64,000 nucleotides of DNA from Podaxis mareebaensis (GCA_018524725.1 JAEUWP010000358.1:35623-99622); one strand, 5' to 3'. Positions 28,201 to 40,244 are shown, numbered from the stretch's first letter. Made by a program: numbers and translations. Notes: generated by a model not told the origin, from the sequence alone.

Positions 28201-30253
28201 AAATTTGTTCCGAGCCATGTAGTCCTTGCATGGAACCTTGTACTTGGTCGTGTGCACATCAGTCGTGCCCCGTTCTTTGTGGCTCGGTACGTGAGACACC
28301 AGTTGTATTAATGCTTAAACCTACTAATCAATCAACCATCCGTGGTCACGGTCAGATTTGTTCTCGCTTGCCATGTGATGAACCATGTAAGAAAAGCCTG
28401 AAATGCGGACATCCCTGCCCATCCGGTAAGCCGTACATTGCCTGATTACTATATCTTATGTTGACCTTTATTTCCTCACTCAGTGTGTGGAGAAATTTGC
28501 GCAGACCAGAAGTGTATCATTTGTCTACCAGAAGACCAAAAGCAAGACATCGTCGACTTCATCATGCAGCGCCATCTATTCGAGATCGACTTATCCTCCG
28601 TCGACGTCAGTGAGCGAGTTATCACTCTCGCATGCGGACACATCTTCACTGTGGAAACCCTTGATGGCCATTGCAAAATGAATGAGTTCTACGAAATTGA
28701 CGCAATGGGTCAATTCCTTTCAACAAAAGCGCCACCGATCAACTATCAGACACCACCCACATGTCCTACCTGTAGGGGTCCTGTTACTGCCCTGCGTTAC
28801 GGTAGGGTCACTAAACGTGCAACCCTCGATATTCTCGAGCAGAATGTTGCCGGATTCATGTCGCGCAGTTTGAATGACTGCAGTCCTGCAATCACGGAGT
28901 TCACGTCCAATATCTCCACTATTCAGAATCAGGTCAAGGAGCTAAAGGTTCAACCCAACGGGGACGGTACCGCAGAACGCAAGTCTGGGAAGCCATCATA
29001 CCTAGACGCTCGTGGACCTCTTCCCGACTACGTGTTGACCCAAAACGGGATGCAGCAGATCCATGGCCTTTCGTTAGAGGAAGCTCGGGCATGGTACAAG
29101 CTTGTGAAACCAATCGTTGTCGTTTACCGCCGTATTTTGAAGGTTGCAGCCACTCGCGGAGCACACGTCAAAGCTTATGAAGCCGCACTCACCACACTCT
29201 ACCGTCTCGAGCTGCAGGCTATAGCCAATGATCCCGACAGGGTTACTGACACTCCGGAACCTCTTGCCCTGAGCATCGTTGACAAGAAGATTGGACAACC
29301 ACCCCCCAAGGCTGACATACGTTTCCAAATCGAGGCATACTTCCTCTCTCTCGAGATCCGCGTCCTCATTGCCCAGCTCGCGCAGGCACGTGTAGAGGTT
29401 CTGCCTACCGCAGCAGCCTCAAATCCAGAAGCCGCGCAACACCGCGGACTTTGGGTTTCTTTCGTCATTTTCCTATACGAATCGTGTATTGTTGATGCAG
29501 AGAAGGCGATGGTTCTGGCGGCAGAATCTTCTGCATCTCGTCAAGTTGTGCGCGCCTCTGTTCACAAGCTTCGTTTCGAATTTGAGCTTTTCCGGTGGGA
29601 AGCCATGACGCAGCATTTGGAGATGATGAGTAGTGGCACTCTTACTGTGGACGCTCGAGAGGAATTAGTGGGAAGGGCCAGAAGATACAAGTATTGCCTC
29701 CTGAAAACCTCCGATCTGGTTCAGAGGACGTATTTCCAAAATTTGCCTTCCACCTTCACACTTTCTGACCTGGCAGAAGAGCGCAAGTGGCTAGATGAAA
29801 ACTGTAGAAACAAGGTTATCTTGTGGCAGAGTGAATGCGACAAACTGGGGGATTTTATTGCGAAGGGAGAAGTATATCAGCCGGTATCAACACAAGAGCT
29901 GACCGACATTGTCCTCGCGTTCGATTTCGGTGCGTCTCATTCTCTCTATTGACACTCATTTCGATAAGGTTAATACATTACGCCTGCAGGCCACAGCGGT
30001 CATTTCTATAATTGTCAAAATGGGCATACGTTTGTCATCGGCGAGGTGCGTAACAAATGAGGACTGCTAGCCCAAGCCCGGACTGATCTTGAGTCTGGTA
30101 TAGTGCGGCGGGGCCATGGAAAGAGCCCGATGCCCTGAGTGCAAGGCTCCTATTGGTGGCTCAAGCCATCGAATTGACTCGTCCAATACACGTAACATGG
30201 AGCTCGAAGCAATTGCAAGGAGGCATGGTGCTAGAGAAAACCCTTGGGGTTGA
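22245..30253 (+). CDS. ZNFX1: ZNFX1-type SF1 RNA helicase with tandem CCCH fingers, NFX1-type Cys-rich repeats and RZ zinc finger
   Basis: A very large multi-exon gene (over 20 exons, roughly 2,100-2,250 residues). Order: two N-terminal C-x8-C-x5-C-x3-H fingers (CKFFSTTGECRYGNRCRYSH and CQFFWTTGACAKGFECSYRH); a conserved ZNFX1 N-terminal region (LHRIGDVLRFEPVDVSIGFH); SF1 helicase motifs, with Q-like LDPSQAEAVVDTL, Walker A GPPGTGKSYTAKEML, AFTNHALDHMV, Walker B MVEEAGQVLEAH, ICIGDPLQLRPS, QRRMRPSISHFIR, DIFQGQEAKIVIVSLVRN and INVALSRAKHGLYILGNA; many C-x-C/H NFX1-like clusters (27.6-28.5 kb); a further Cys/His element (LACGHIFTVETLDGH, CPTC); and a C-terminal RZ finger (GHFYNCQNGHTFVIGE, CGGAMERARCPECKAPIGG). 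In worms, fission yeast (Hrr1) and mammals this family works with Argonaute or RNA-silencing and antiviral pathways. One intron, 24900-24956, directly after the P-loop Lys codon, has a GC donor. No frame damage was found. Confidence 0.93.
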
Positions 30254-30724
30254 CATTAACATACTGGACCCGCCACGGTGCCGGTGGACTGGGACGTTGT
30301 TGTGATCATATCTTCATGAACTGCTTTAACGACTTTGTAGCTATAAATTAAATGTGATACTTTCATTCATTTTTGGGGTGTAAGCGACGCAAAAGCGCCC
30401 GTGCAAGTGCGATCAAGGTAAGGAACACGGATATCATAGTTGCCATCCAACTCCACTTTTCAAGATGCGCGTCAGGCTTTGCAAGAGGGAACCTATCTTA
30501 TGTTGTCTCACAGGAACATCGCATGCAGGCAGTTAAGTTTTCCCAAACACAAGATAGCGATGACAAGCCGAAGAGAGGACGCAGTAAAAGAACTCACCGG
30601 CACTTGTTCCACATGATTACACTATTATATAACCCCATTCCATTTTTACATACCCTATGTAGCAACACAAAATATTCCAACGTATAATCTGTTTAGTGCC
30701 CAACAGCGCCCAACACCACAATCA
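30254..30724. other. convergent 3' intergenic region
   Basis: This lies between the ends of the helicase and biotin-ligase genes. A Lys/Arg-rich plus-strand stretch (about 30380-30600) is open but has no ATG start, no recognised domain and no consistent splice pattern. No gene is called. Confidence 0.4.
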
Positions 30725-32920
30725 CTATTTAGCTTTGATCATCCCTGCCATCAAGTCGAAACTATTTCCATCTGGTTGGAGGTCGATATACTCTTCCCCC
30801 CCTCTTCCACCACCGGAGAAGTAGGGATTGTTGAGTGTTCTATTCTCGGGAATGGTCCGTAACAACCCATGATCGAGCGTGATGCCCGTGATTCGGACTT
30901 GGGTCGGCGGTGTAGTTGTCGTGAGTGTGACGAGTTGATCGCTGTGTCGTTCATTCATCAGTAAATCGTGTAACCCAAGTAGGAAGAAGAGAAGAGGGAA
31001 GGCTGGAAGGAGAGAGCAACGTACGAATGTATCCACCGTTTCAAGTATAGATCCAAGAATGGCTCGAAACTTCCTTTGGCAGCGATGAACTTGGTCCACA
31101 TTTCTTCAAACTTGGCGAGTATAACCGCTGCTGTACGTTCAATTGATAAGTTCTCGCGTCTCTTGTTCCCGCTAGGTGTATTCCGGAGAAGATGGACGAG
31201 GGACGTTATTGGTGGTTCATTGAACACGTTCAATCCACACCCTATCACAGCTCCTATAAGTGCAAATATACGTCGTCTGAAGAGATGATAACACACCGAT
31301 AACGACGTCAACTCCCCCCGCACCAAAATTCGTGTTAACGAGAATCCCCCCAACTTTCTTTTTCTCCTCCATGCCACGCGGACCAACAAGTGCGTAAACA
31401 TCATTCGGCCATTTGATCCTCACCCTCGAACCCTCACCCTCTCCACCTTCATCACCACCACGCCCTAACACACCCTCGTCCCTCACACCCTCACATACAG
31501 CCAATGCGAACAAGTACTGCACAAAAACTAGCTTATTCCAGGGCACACCGTCCGCACTGGTCAGTCGCAGATGGATAGAGTAGGAAAGACTTCCAGCGGG
31601 GGAGAGCCAGATGTTGGATCCGCGACCCCGTGCAGAGAGTTGGTGCGATACGAGGGATACCGTTGGTGTGGGTAGTGAGGAAAGGAAGATGGGGTTTTTG
31701 TCGAGTAGGGTTTGGGTGGAGGTTACGGCTGGGGAGAAGAAAAGTGCTGAGCCAATGGGCCATTTGCTTTTGGGTTGGTCTCGTGAGTCCGGGTGGAAGG
31801 ATGTGAGGTGCTGGAAGAAGAGCTCGAGGCTGAAATAGGGGCTAGTGTAATCCTTAGGGGGGAAGGTTCCATCACGGTGAATGATAACGTGTTTAGGCTG
31901 CCAGGTTGATGGGTCACTTGGTGTGGTGAGAGAGGCATTGGATTCTTGGAGGAGGGAGGCGGTGGAGGTGGAGGTGGACTCGTGGAAGTGGAATGTGTCG
32001 TTGGCGTCTTTGAGGATCTTTGGTGCATCGGGATTTTTATCGTCTGTGCGCTCGAAGGATCCGGATAAGGCATCGACGATTTGTGAGACAATGTATGGTT
32101 TGTCGGGAGACGAGACGAGGAACTGAGGGAATGGCCGTGCGATGGGACGTTTTTCTGCACCCGAGTTTGGATCGGGTGTGGCGGGGAGTTGGAGACCGAG
32201 ATAAATGATGGTGCGTTTCAGTAGCTTGCGGCGATCTTTGTCCAACTCTGAGATATCATCCTTTGTCGAGGCAGAGACGAGAGTTGATGCAGGCTCCTGG
32301 GTCAGAGGTTCTCCGAGGTCGGGCGACCAGAGTGCGATGCGTCCGCCGCCGACGTCACATCCCAGCCCTGCTATTTTTTCATCCCCATCATCGACGTATC
32401 GTCCCAAGATCTTGACACCGCGTTCGCCCTCTAATCCAGTAAACTCTGCCCGCGAAGCCTGATACACGGCTCGTACGATGTTTCCATCCAGCGTCTTTAG
32501 CTTCGACAACCGTGATTTTGTACCTGGTGGAGACCCAAAAGTCGGGTAGATATAAGTGTTGTTGAACTTATCAAAGAACTTCAAGGTAGCCGGAGTTGAC
32601 GCCCCTATTCCTAGACTGAGGTTTTCTATTCCGATCACAAGGCCCCTGGTCGAGCAGGTCGCTCCAGCGCCAAACGCAAGGAAAGCGCCTCCACGTTCAA
32701 CATAATCCTGAATTTGCACGTTGGCCGGGGCATGGAAGGGTTGGGAGAGTTGAGGAAAGACGAGGAGTGCACAGGCCGCGGGCCATGGCTGTTTGGCGAG
32801 AGCATAGTGTTCTATGGGCTGTACCGAGTAATGTGGGAGAAGCAGGGTGCGCAGAGAGGCGAGGACTGCGTTGAGAGAGGAACGGACGACCTCTGGACCG
32901 TTGTACACGAGCACATTCAT
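30725..32920 (-). CDS. BPL1: biotin-protein ligase (holocarboxylase synthetase)
   Basis: It activates biotin as biotinyl-AMP and attaches it to lysines of carboxylases. Three exons (32920-31297, 31241-31025, 30941-30725) give 685 residues, the usual size of fungal BPL1. The N-terminal half is the glutamine-amidotransferase-like domain (MNVLVYNGPEVVRSSL, ERGGAFLAFGAGATCSTRGL, PTFGSPPGTKSRL). The C-terminal half is the catalytic domain: LSARGRGSNIWLSPAGSLSY (RGRGxxxW biotin-adenylate motif), RIKWPNDVYAL, KVGGILVNTNF, VVIGCGLNVFNEPPITSL, then the small C-terminal domain. An alternative start eight codons upstream (MGEINSKPMNV) is possible. It is divergent from the gene at 33032. Confidence 0.95.
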
Positions 32921-33031
32921 TGGTTTACTATTTATTTCCCCCATTTTCTCCCTATTTCTGATAAATGGCGGCCGTGGGAATTCGGTTGCCTGCAATGCGT
33001 TGACGTCACTGGACTGTCTTGCCCTTGCACA

Positions 33032-33854
33032 ATGACCGACAACAGGAGGCTTGGCCAATATTTCGACAAAAGTGCCGCCCTCGTTCACGATGCGTGTACT
33101 CGGTAAGTACTCTATGCTGTTATATAGAATGTGCTCAATGGGTATCAAGATTTGAGCAGTACTATGCGCAACCAGCATACAAAAATATGAAAGTCTACTT
33201 TGAAGAGCGCCCAATCGTCTCGGTGCGCCTATCGAGTTTCTTCCGTGCCTGACAGACATACTTACCGCACGAAAGACATTCGTAACCGTCTTCACCCTCC
33301 TTAGCCTCTTCCCCATCGCCCTCTTCGCGTACGTACACCATCCATCACATCAACACAGGCTAATATTCCACCAGTGGCACAGCCGTCTTCATCTTCCTTA
33401 CATTCACCCTGACGGCTGTTATCCTCGCCTGTCTCTCCGCATTCACCGTGACTCTCGTCCTTTGTATGCTCACCTCTACCCAGCCCCATATAAACTGCTC
33501 ACCCAACATGATACAGTCGCCGTCTTGGTCCTCGTCCTCCTCGGTACTCTCCTCGCCTCATTCTTCCTAACAGGCGCCATACTCTCCTCCTACTCTCTCC
33601 TCCGTCTTGCCCTTCACGTCCAACGCGAAGGTCCTTCCATGGGAGTCTCAGAATGGAGCAGAGAAACGAAGCACTCGTTCCTCCCACGTAAATCCGCAGC
33701 AGACGCCGGTCCAACTGGAAGTGTCAGCGCCGTGACTGAAGGTATCCCGGCTGAAGAAGAAGCTGAGGAAGACGAGCCAAAAGCCAAAAATTGTAACGGT
33801 GATATTGAGCTCGAGGCGAAGCCTAAGGAGGCTGAGGAAGAGCATAGTGCATGA
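33032..33854 (+). CDS. promethin/LDAF1-like small membrane protein
   Basis: Five short exons (33032-33102, 33150-33222, 33276-33328, 33375-33463, 33517-33854) give 207 residues. A soluble N-terminus (MTDNRRLGQYFDKSAALVHD, YYAQPAYKNMKVYFEERPIV) precedes about four closely packed hydrophobic segments (TFVTVFTLLSLFPIALFAGT, VFIFLTFTLTAVILACLSAF, FAVLVLVLLGTLLASFFL, GAILSSYSLLRLAL). An acidic Lys/Glu tail follows. This tight hairpin arrangement resembles promethin/LDAF1/LDO proteins, which sit with seipin at ER-lipid-droplet contacts. The assignment is by topology rather than a signature motif. It shares 111 bp of upstream DNA with BPL1. Confidence 0.6.
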
Positions 33855-34010
33855 GTAAAATCCCCACATCGCCCCACTTGCATGATTACCTCTAGTCGTC
33901 CAGGACTGTCTTCTTCATAACTTATGAATGGTTTAAACACTCGGTTTTGTATAGTCCACAATATATGGGATAGTCTATCAGTGCTGTGAGCATAAGAAGT
34001 ACTACCTAAG

Positions 34011-36422
34011 CTAGTGATTCCAGTTATCCAACTGCCCTCTTATGTTCTCCCACTCCGCCTCGACCAAACTCGCCACCTTCTCATTCCGAGGAACAAACTG
34101 ACACTCAAAAGGCAAAGGCTTCGAGTTGAACTGGTTCGTAAAGGCGTCCGGGTCTACATGCACACAAGCAACCCCAGTCGTTCAATGCCCAGCATAATTA
34201 AATCCAGACGAAGCAAGGGAACACACCAGGTATAACATCCCTTCCAAGCTCATCTTTCACGGGTCGTATATCAAACGCCCACAAAATCCGCGAGATGGTG
34301 ATATACAGCGAATTCAAGCCCAGATGCATCCCAGGGCATATACGACGGCCGAAACCGAATGGAAGATCGAATTCTTTGAGGTTGATTCGTGGATGCGTGC
34401 TTGTGTGAGGAGTGTTCGGGAGGAAGCGTTCGGGGAGGAAGAGGTTGGGTTGAGGGAATAGTTCTTCATCACGCATTATCCCACTGGCAGGCGGGCGGGC
34501 ATTAATGACAGGTTCGGGATGGCGGAGGGAAGGATTCAGACGTACTACATGTTTGCATACATTGAGGATCCTTTCGGTATAAATCTTCCCATCGTGACGC
34601 CTTAGTAAAACGGTTTTCACTAACAGATTATAAAACACGCACTTTCCCTGGTACTCATCATCTGCGGTGCTGGCATGTGCCGTTCCACCAAGTACGGGAA
34701 TTGGTCGCCACCTATCCGAAGATTGAAATCAACAACAACCTTGAAATGGGCGAAGAGGGGGAAGGCCATACCGTAGAGTTTCATTTATAACAGCCAACAC
34801 ATACGGCAATCGGTCTTTATCATGAAACTCGGGCATCCTATCATACCCCACAACTCTATCAACTTCCTCCTGCGCCTTCTTCATCACCTCCGGGAACGTC
34901 AACATCGCCACTAGCAAAAAAAAAAAACCATTGACAAAAAGGAAATAATTAATCACAGTGTAAGAATCCACAACGCACGTATGAAAACGCCCAACGTCCC
35001 AGCAGTCGTATCAATCCCGGCACCAAACGGACTCGATACGGCATACGCGAGCTGCATATCTGTCAACCCAATCTTTCCCCTTTCTCGATCCGCTAGCGCT
35101 TGTGATGTGAGGCAATCGGGGCAAGTACCGTTTTTGGAACGTGTGCGGACATCGTTGAGTAGGTGTAGGAGGAAGTGTTCGTCTTGCTTTTTGCGACGTT
35201 CAGCATCGGCACGGAACCATTGGAGGGAACGCTATGTTAGAGGGCGTAAGAATGTGGAGGGGGGTGGGGGTGGAGATGTGGGCGTACGGGAAGTTTGAGG
35301 AGCCATGGCCAGGATTCGACAAGGTATTTTCCGGGGAGGCTGGGAAAGTCGTCAAGTCGGGAAGTGAGAACCAGAGAACGATGGACTTACTTGACGCTAC
35401 ATAGGCGACAATGCCGATTAGAGCGTATTTTCACATGAACCCATGAAATGGTCTTACCTCGTTAGGTCTATAAGGAGATTTTAGCGTTTAAGTGAGATTC
35501 CAGGGAGACTGAATGGACCTACAGTCCATAGATGCGATGTTTTCTTTGACGATCCACTCGTCCACGCTATCTACTCTTCGGCCATATGATACAGCTACGA
35601 CAACGCTCGCTGCAAATCTGTACTCCAAAGCTTCTTGAATGGATTCAGTGCAGTAAATATATGTGGTCGTACCTCTTCAGATACGCATCAAAGTTCTTGG
35701 GGTCATTGACGATTTGCTTTAGAAGCACTTTCGACTCCAGTGATTGGATTTCGTGGTATACATGAGCTTTGCGGATGTGGAACCCATTGTGTAGCATCTA
35801 TGCGTTATATGAATTCAGAATAAATATAATGTAAGGTTAAGCGGAACACACCTTGCGCCATTGCTTCCAAAGCTCACTCGAGTTAGGTAACATAAGTCCA
35901 CGCCGACTATCGGAGAGAATCTCCGATCTATAGCAGAAACAAAGGTGAATATGAGAGACATGCTCTGCAAAAGACAGCTTGAGACGCACGCCATAATGAA
36001 CCGAGGTCGACTTGAATATATCTCTGACCGTTTCTCGAGAAGGTCCCAGGCGTGTTGCGCTTTTCCGATAACTGTTCATCCCACGAAAAGGTCAATATGA
36101 TGCGTATTCGAATTGCGCTAAAAGAAGCCTGACTAATTGTAGGTGTGCTTCCGAGCATGATAGACGCTACTGGGCCTATGACGCGAGACCAACATCAACA
36201 CCTCCCAATTACAAGTGAAGGAGAAAAAACAAAACACCACATACCATACTTTTTATTCCACTCCTCGAATTTCTTCCATGGTTTGAACGCGGGTACCTGA
36301 TTCTTGTTCCCGATCCACGGTAACCCAAGTGGTCCAGGTGGCATAACCTGTCTCAAACGGAACCATCGTAAAATCTCATACGCGGCGTACGCCGCAATGA
36401 CAGCGAGTATCTGAATAATCAT
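34011..36422 (-). CDS. cytochrome P450 monooxygenase
   Basis: About 14 exons encode a complete class-II type P450. An N-terminal membrane anchor (MIIQILAVIAAYAAYEILRW) is followed by the proline hinge MPPGPLGLPWIGN, a B-C region (LLEKRSEIYSSRPRFIM, SDSRRGLMLP), I-helix FGAGIDTTAGTLG, K-helix INETLR, WRPIPVLGGTAH, FIPKGSSMYAN, the PERF-like LPERFLP, and the haem loop FGFGRRICPGMHL with the cysteine ligand. It ends at 34011 (LDNWNH). Two exons are extremely short: 10 nt (ACCTAACGAG, near 35463) and 6 nt (CGTCAA, near 35395), each bordered by GT-AG introns and keeping the frame. The substrate is unknown; many such genes in mushrooms act in xenobiotic or secondary metabolism. No lesion was found in the haem-binding or I-helix regions. 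Confidence 0.88.
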
Positions 36423-38060
36423 GGGTGGGTATGCCTGGGATTGTAAGATAAGGTGTAAGCGACGGGGTCTTTTATAAGAAGTAAGCAGCCCAGGTCTGGT
36501 AATAAAGTAACATCAGTGATAGGTTTGAACAGAAGTTATGTTTTCGTACCCACCCCTCATTACACTTATGATGCAAGTGAGAACGCGAGGTGGACACGGG
36601 AACGTGTTGCGCCAGAAATAGCTCGCGGTCAGAGACGGGAGGTTCCACGGGCCTGCGATGCCGGTGAAAGTTTAGGCGCTATGTTTGGTTATGACGGTAA
36701 TTTACTGGCTAGAATGTGCAGTATTGGAAGCAGATGGAGAAAGTGTGTGGGAGTCCGCCTGGTACGATGCTGGGTAGTCAGTGGCACTAAAGAACAAGCG
36801 GTGGTCCAGATGCGGAGACCAAGGTGCAACTTGGAGATGCAGGATAGAGTTAACTCCATTATGTGGCAAGGATCATGGATTCCATTGATAAGAGTACACG
36901 TAGTCAGCCGACCGTCGCGTCAAACGTGAGTGCTTGTAGCGGTACATATACCATTCGTCCCTGCAAGAAACCCCATCATTCCTGAACGTGTGCGCCTTTT
37001 TTAAACCGTCGATCAATGACGTTTGGCAATACCAGGGGGGATGTGTGGCTAGTCCGAGGTTGGAGGAGAATCAAGTGATGGTTCTGAGTCTATCGACGCA
37101 AGTGTGGCAAGTTTTGGCTGCAATAGGTCTTGAGAGATAAATGAAGTTGGGCTGGGAGGAGAATGTCGCCGGGACCATGCGCTTTGGGGTAATCTTCGCC
37201 TTTCTGTCAAGACGTGCGAGCTTTCCTTGTCGGATTTAGGTACAAGCAACGTTTCTCCGAGTCGGGACCAAATTCTTTGTTGGAGAAATTGGAATTTGAC
37301 GGTTTGGAAGCCCAGATGTCAGGTAGATCCAGAGGATGAATAAACAACCCGCAGTGGACATGTAATTCTAGGCTGCTGCCAAACAGCGAGAATACTTCTT
37401 GAACATCAGATTATAAAGTGGATGATATCACAACCAGAGAAGCGTTACCCCTTAAGGTCTTGAGTTCTCTCACATCGGCACCACAATTGTTCTTGTGGTA
37501 TGAGACTGCAAAACAGTATACCCCTTGAGTTAAGGTATACCTTGACTTTCGCCGCTGGTCCCTGACACTAATTGAGTTCATGGAGAAAGGAACTTGGGCG
37601 TGGCACTTAATGAGCATACGAGTTAAAAATTCCTCGACTGCGGTATTTTTGCCGTACCATGCCCCGTAGTTTACCCTGCCAAGTCTCCTCTTGCATCTTT
37701 TCTCCTCGGAGTCCCGTCTTGCGCGACCTTTCGACGGACATAGGATATCAAGTCTTTAGCAAATGTAGCCCAATTGATGGCCCTGGATGGTTGAAGACAC
37801 TTAAGTTTGTAATGTAACGAGTAAAAATATCAGCTCCGGGGTCACATACCCACTCATATATCTCTCCCTTCGGCTAGTTCCTCCACTTGAAGACGAAACG
37901 ACGAGATGATGTTCGGGAAAGGGCGTGGAATGATTCTCTGAGGTGCCGATTTGATCAATAAATTAAGCCGCCGGCGGTCAGACACTTGACAAATCAGGAT
38001 CGCTTCTGATCATCCGCTTTCTACTCCAACCTTTGACTATACCATCGTCTCGCAGCTTGA
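36423..38060. other. 1.6 kb intergenic region with a possible gene relic
   Basis: The P450 promoter should lie next to 36422. On the minus strand an open stretch at about 37330-37049 (with SRLGETLLVPKSDKE and a Pro/Ser-rich end SLDSPPTSD) ends in a proper stop but has no ATG and no convincing upstream exons. It may be the remains of a gene. Nothing else was supported. Confidence 0.3.
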
Positions 38061-39093
38061 ATGTCTAACCAAACTCAAGGACAAGAAAAAGAACTGCACA
38101 TTCGTGAATCATCTCCATCATCTCAAGAAGCCACGAACCCTCGCGTGAAGCCTGCGCCGAAATCTGGCCAAAGGGGAATACCCGTACCATTTTCATATAC
38201 CCCGAGTGATGATGGGACGGACGAGAATCTGTTGATCTTGCTCCATGGTTTAGGTGCGTGTTGGATGTTACCTCAAGTTTTGATATGGTTTTGGTTGACA
38301 GTGGAGCGTAGGAGATACGCACGTCCCGTTTGCGAAGCTCGGCAAGCAGCTCAAGTTGCCGCAGACTGCTGTACTTGCGCTGCGTGCACCTGGGCAGTAG
38401 GTACTTCCATCTCGTCTTCTTCATCTACCTCCCATCTAATGCCACGACTCAATCGTTGACAGGGTACCCTTCCTCTACGAAGAGGCGTATCAATGGTATA
38501 CTTCCTTTGACCCCCTTGGCGAACTTTTGCCCAACCCAAATCCAACACCAGCGTTTGAAATGTTGGACAGAGTCGTAACGTACCTGACGACAGAATGTAA
38601 GTGGCCACTCGATAGGATACACTGGTTTGGGTTTGCCCAGGGCGGGAGTGTGGCTGTTGAGTTCGGGTTGTGGTGGTGGAAGGAGAAACAGTTGTTGGCT
38701 GCGAGGAAGGGTTTACCTTCCGCTTCATCAACTGCACCCGCGGATTCTTCGACAGCACAACCTTCATCACCACCGCCTGCGACATCGTTCGGTTCAATTG
38801 TCACTATTGCCGGTCCTCTGCTATCATACCCCTCCGCCCTGTCATTGCCTTCCCCTACACCCATCCTCGCAGTGTCTCGTCCAAGTCCGTCAGAACTCAC
38901 ATTCACATCGAGTAATGTCACGGCGTTCAAGAAGGGGTACCGCGCAGTTAAGGAGGAACGATATAAGAACGCGAATGGGGGCATGCCTGTAGGTAAAGAT
39001 GAATGGGAGCCGATTATGAGGTTTTGGAGTGAGAGACTATCGAAGAGGGTTGGAGGTGGTGGGTTATATGAAGTCCTCAGCGGGTTTTCGTAA
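38061..39093 (+). CDS. acyl-protein-thioesterase-like alpha/beta-hydrolase lacking the usual nucleophile serine
   Basis: Three exons (38061-38253, 38312-38396, 38463-39093) give 302 residues. The phospholipase/carboxylesterase (APT) layout is clear: LLILLHGLGDTHVPFAKLGK near the start, LPQTAVLALRAPGQVPFL, a lid-like segment (AYQWYTSFDPLGELLP), and the elbow HWFGFAQGGSVAVEF. In catalytic APT enzymes the elbow is G-F-S-Q-G-G; here the serine position is alanine. The C-terminal part also shows no obvious G-H-x-D or GGH-type Asp/His blocks and instead has a Ser/Pro/Ala-rich insert. A non-catalytic or altered role is likely. The start is the first ATG. Confidence 0.75.
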
Positions 39094-39334
39094 GACCAAA
39101 ACGTCTGGACTCGGGAAAGTAATAGAAATTTGACCTTTGGAATGTTATCACATACTCAAGTGGTGATGGATATGAAGATATATTTAGAACATACACATCT
39201 GTCTGCCACAAGTAAATGTCATAGCGCTTAATACACTCGACCAGTCCAAGTATAATCCAAGTAAGGCTTCCCTCCATTCTCCGAAATGTGACAGGAGCCC
39301 TGGGCAGGCGAGATCCCCATCTGTCGGTGATTAA

Positions 39335-39629
39335 TTACTCTCCTCCACCATCTGCGGCGGCGGCAGCGTCAGCAGCAGCATCGCTACCGGAAGCAGCACC
39401 AATAGTACCTCCGCTGTGGATGGCGGTTGTGTGGGAAGAGTGACTGGTAGACGTGCCGCTTATAGTTCCCGCGGTTGTGGTGCTGTGAGCAGCATGGTGG
39501 GACTTGTCTTCGGTGGGAGTGGGTATTTTGTCGCTGTTCATGGATTTCGGTTAGTGGATGAGCTGATGGTTTTTGAGGGAGAGCGGATATGAAATGGGGT
39601 GGGTAAGCGTACCTTTCGGTTGAGGGCAT
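39335..39629 (-). CDS. small Ser/Thr/His/Ala-rich protein, unknown
   Basis: Two exons (39629-39613 and 39533-39335) give about 71 residues, starting MPSTESDKIPTPTEDKSHH and ending in an alanine/aspartate/glycine run (DAAADAAAAADGGGE). There is no signal peptide, membrane segment or known domain. Composition is strongly biased, as in stress-related disordered fungal proteins. The two-exon structure with a proper GT-AG intron is the main support. Confidence 0.45.
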
Positions 39630-39773
39630 GGTGAGGACTATTGAAAGAGGGGAGTCCAAGGCCCAAAAGGACTTTATACGTTCTCGGGCTGTGCCATTGA
39701 GAGAAACGTGTGCGATTCCTTTGCTTTCGTTGTTATTTCAGCCTGGTTGCGTATCGCATCAATCATATTTCAA

Positions 39774-40244
39774 TCATGTTTCAATGGGTTGGTGTGATAC
39801 CTGTGGTGTCTTGGTTACCCGACAGCACAGGTAGTAGTACGTATACGTGAACGGGCCATTAGTCAGTACTGTGGAGAGGTTCTGGAATACACTTTTTAGA
39901 GGCCCAAAGTATCGCAGGAGAAAAGCAGGGCAATATTGTGCAGGTCTGTAGCCCAGGTGACAGAGCCCATGTTTAATTCCATCAGATCGTTCGTCCCAGT
40001 CAGATATTTCGGCATTCCATCTGAGAAACTTGATATGAAGCGAAGCGGGGTCCGGATGATCAGGAACCCAACATGGTCGGTAATCAGATAACCCAATTTT
40101 GAAGATTCGTCCATTCAGTAGGCACTGTACGATTTCACGCTGCAGATCGATTCTCGGCTCGGCTTCCCGTAGTGTGAAATCATATAAAATGCTATAAACC
40201 CGTAACGATATGTCGGAAGTAACGGTAGCGTCTATTGGTGCCAT
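39774..40244 (-). CDS. hypothetical protein, 156 residues
   Basis: A single open frame with an ATG start (MAPIDATVTSDISLRVYSIL) and a normal, non-repetitive composition. The first 110 residues look protein-like (IVQCLLNGRIFKIGLSDYR, then CWVPDHPDPASLHIKFL). No family was recognised. The C-terminal end could be intron read-through (there are gt sites near residue 120). Moderate to low certainty that it is expressed. Confidence 0.35.
   Translation of the reverse strand: MAPIDATVTSDISLRVYSILYDFTLREAEPRIDLQREIVQCLLNGRIFKIGLSDYRPCWVPDHPDPASLHIKFLRWNAEISDWDERSDGIKHGLCHLGYRPAQYCPAFLLRYFGPLKSVFQNLSTVLTNGPFTYTYYYLCCRVTKTPQVSHQPIET

Noticed and set aside
30373..30687. Lys/Arg-rich plus-strand frame considered as a Zn2Cys6-type gene
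   Set aside because: The six-cysteine spacing is absent and no ATG or consistent introns were found.
36516..36929. 137-codon plus-strand frame upstream of the P450
   Set aside because: It has an ATG, but no recognisable features or splice partners, and the composition looks random.
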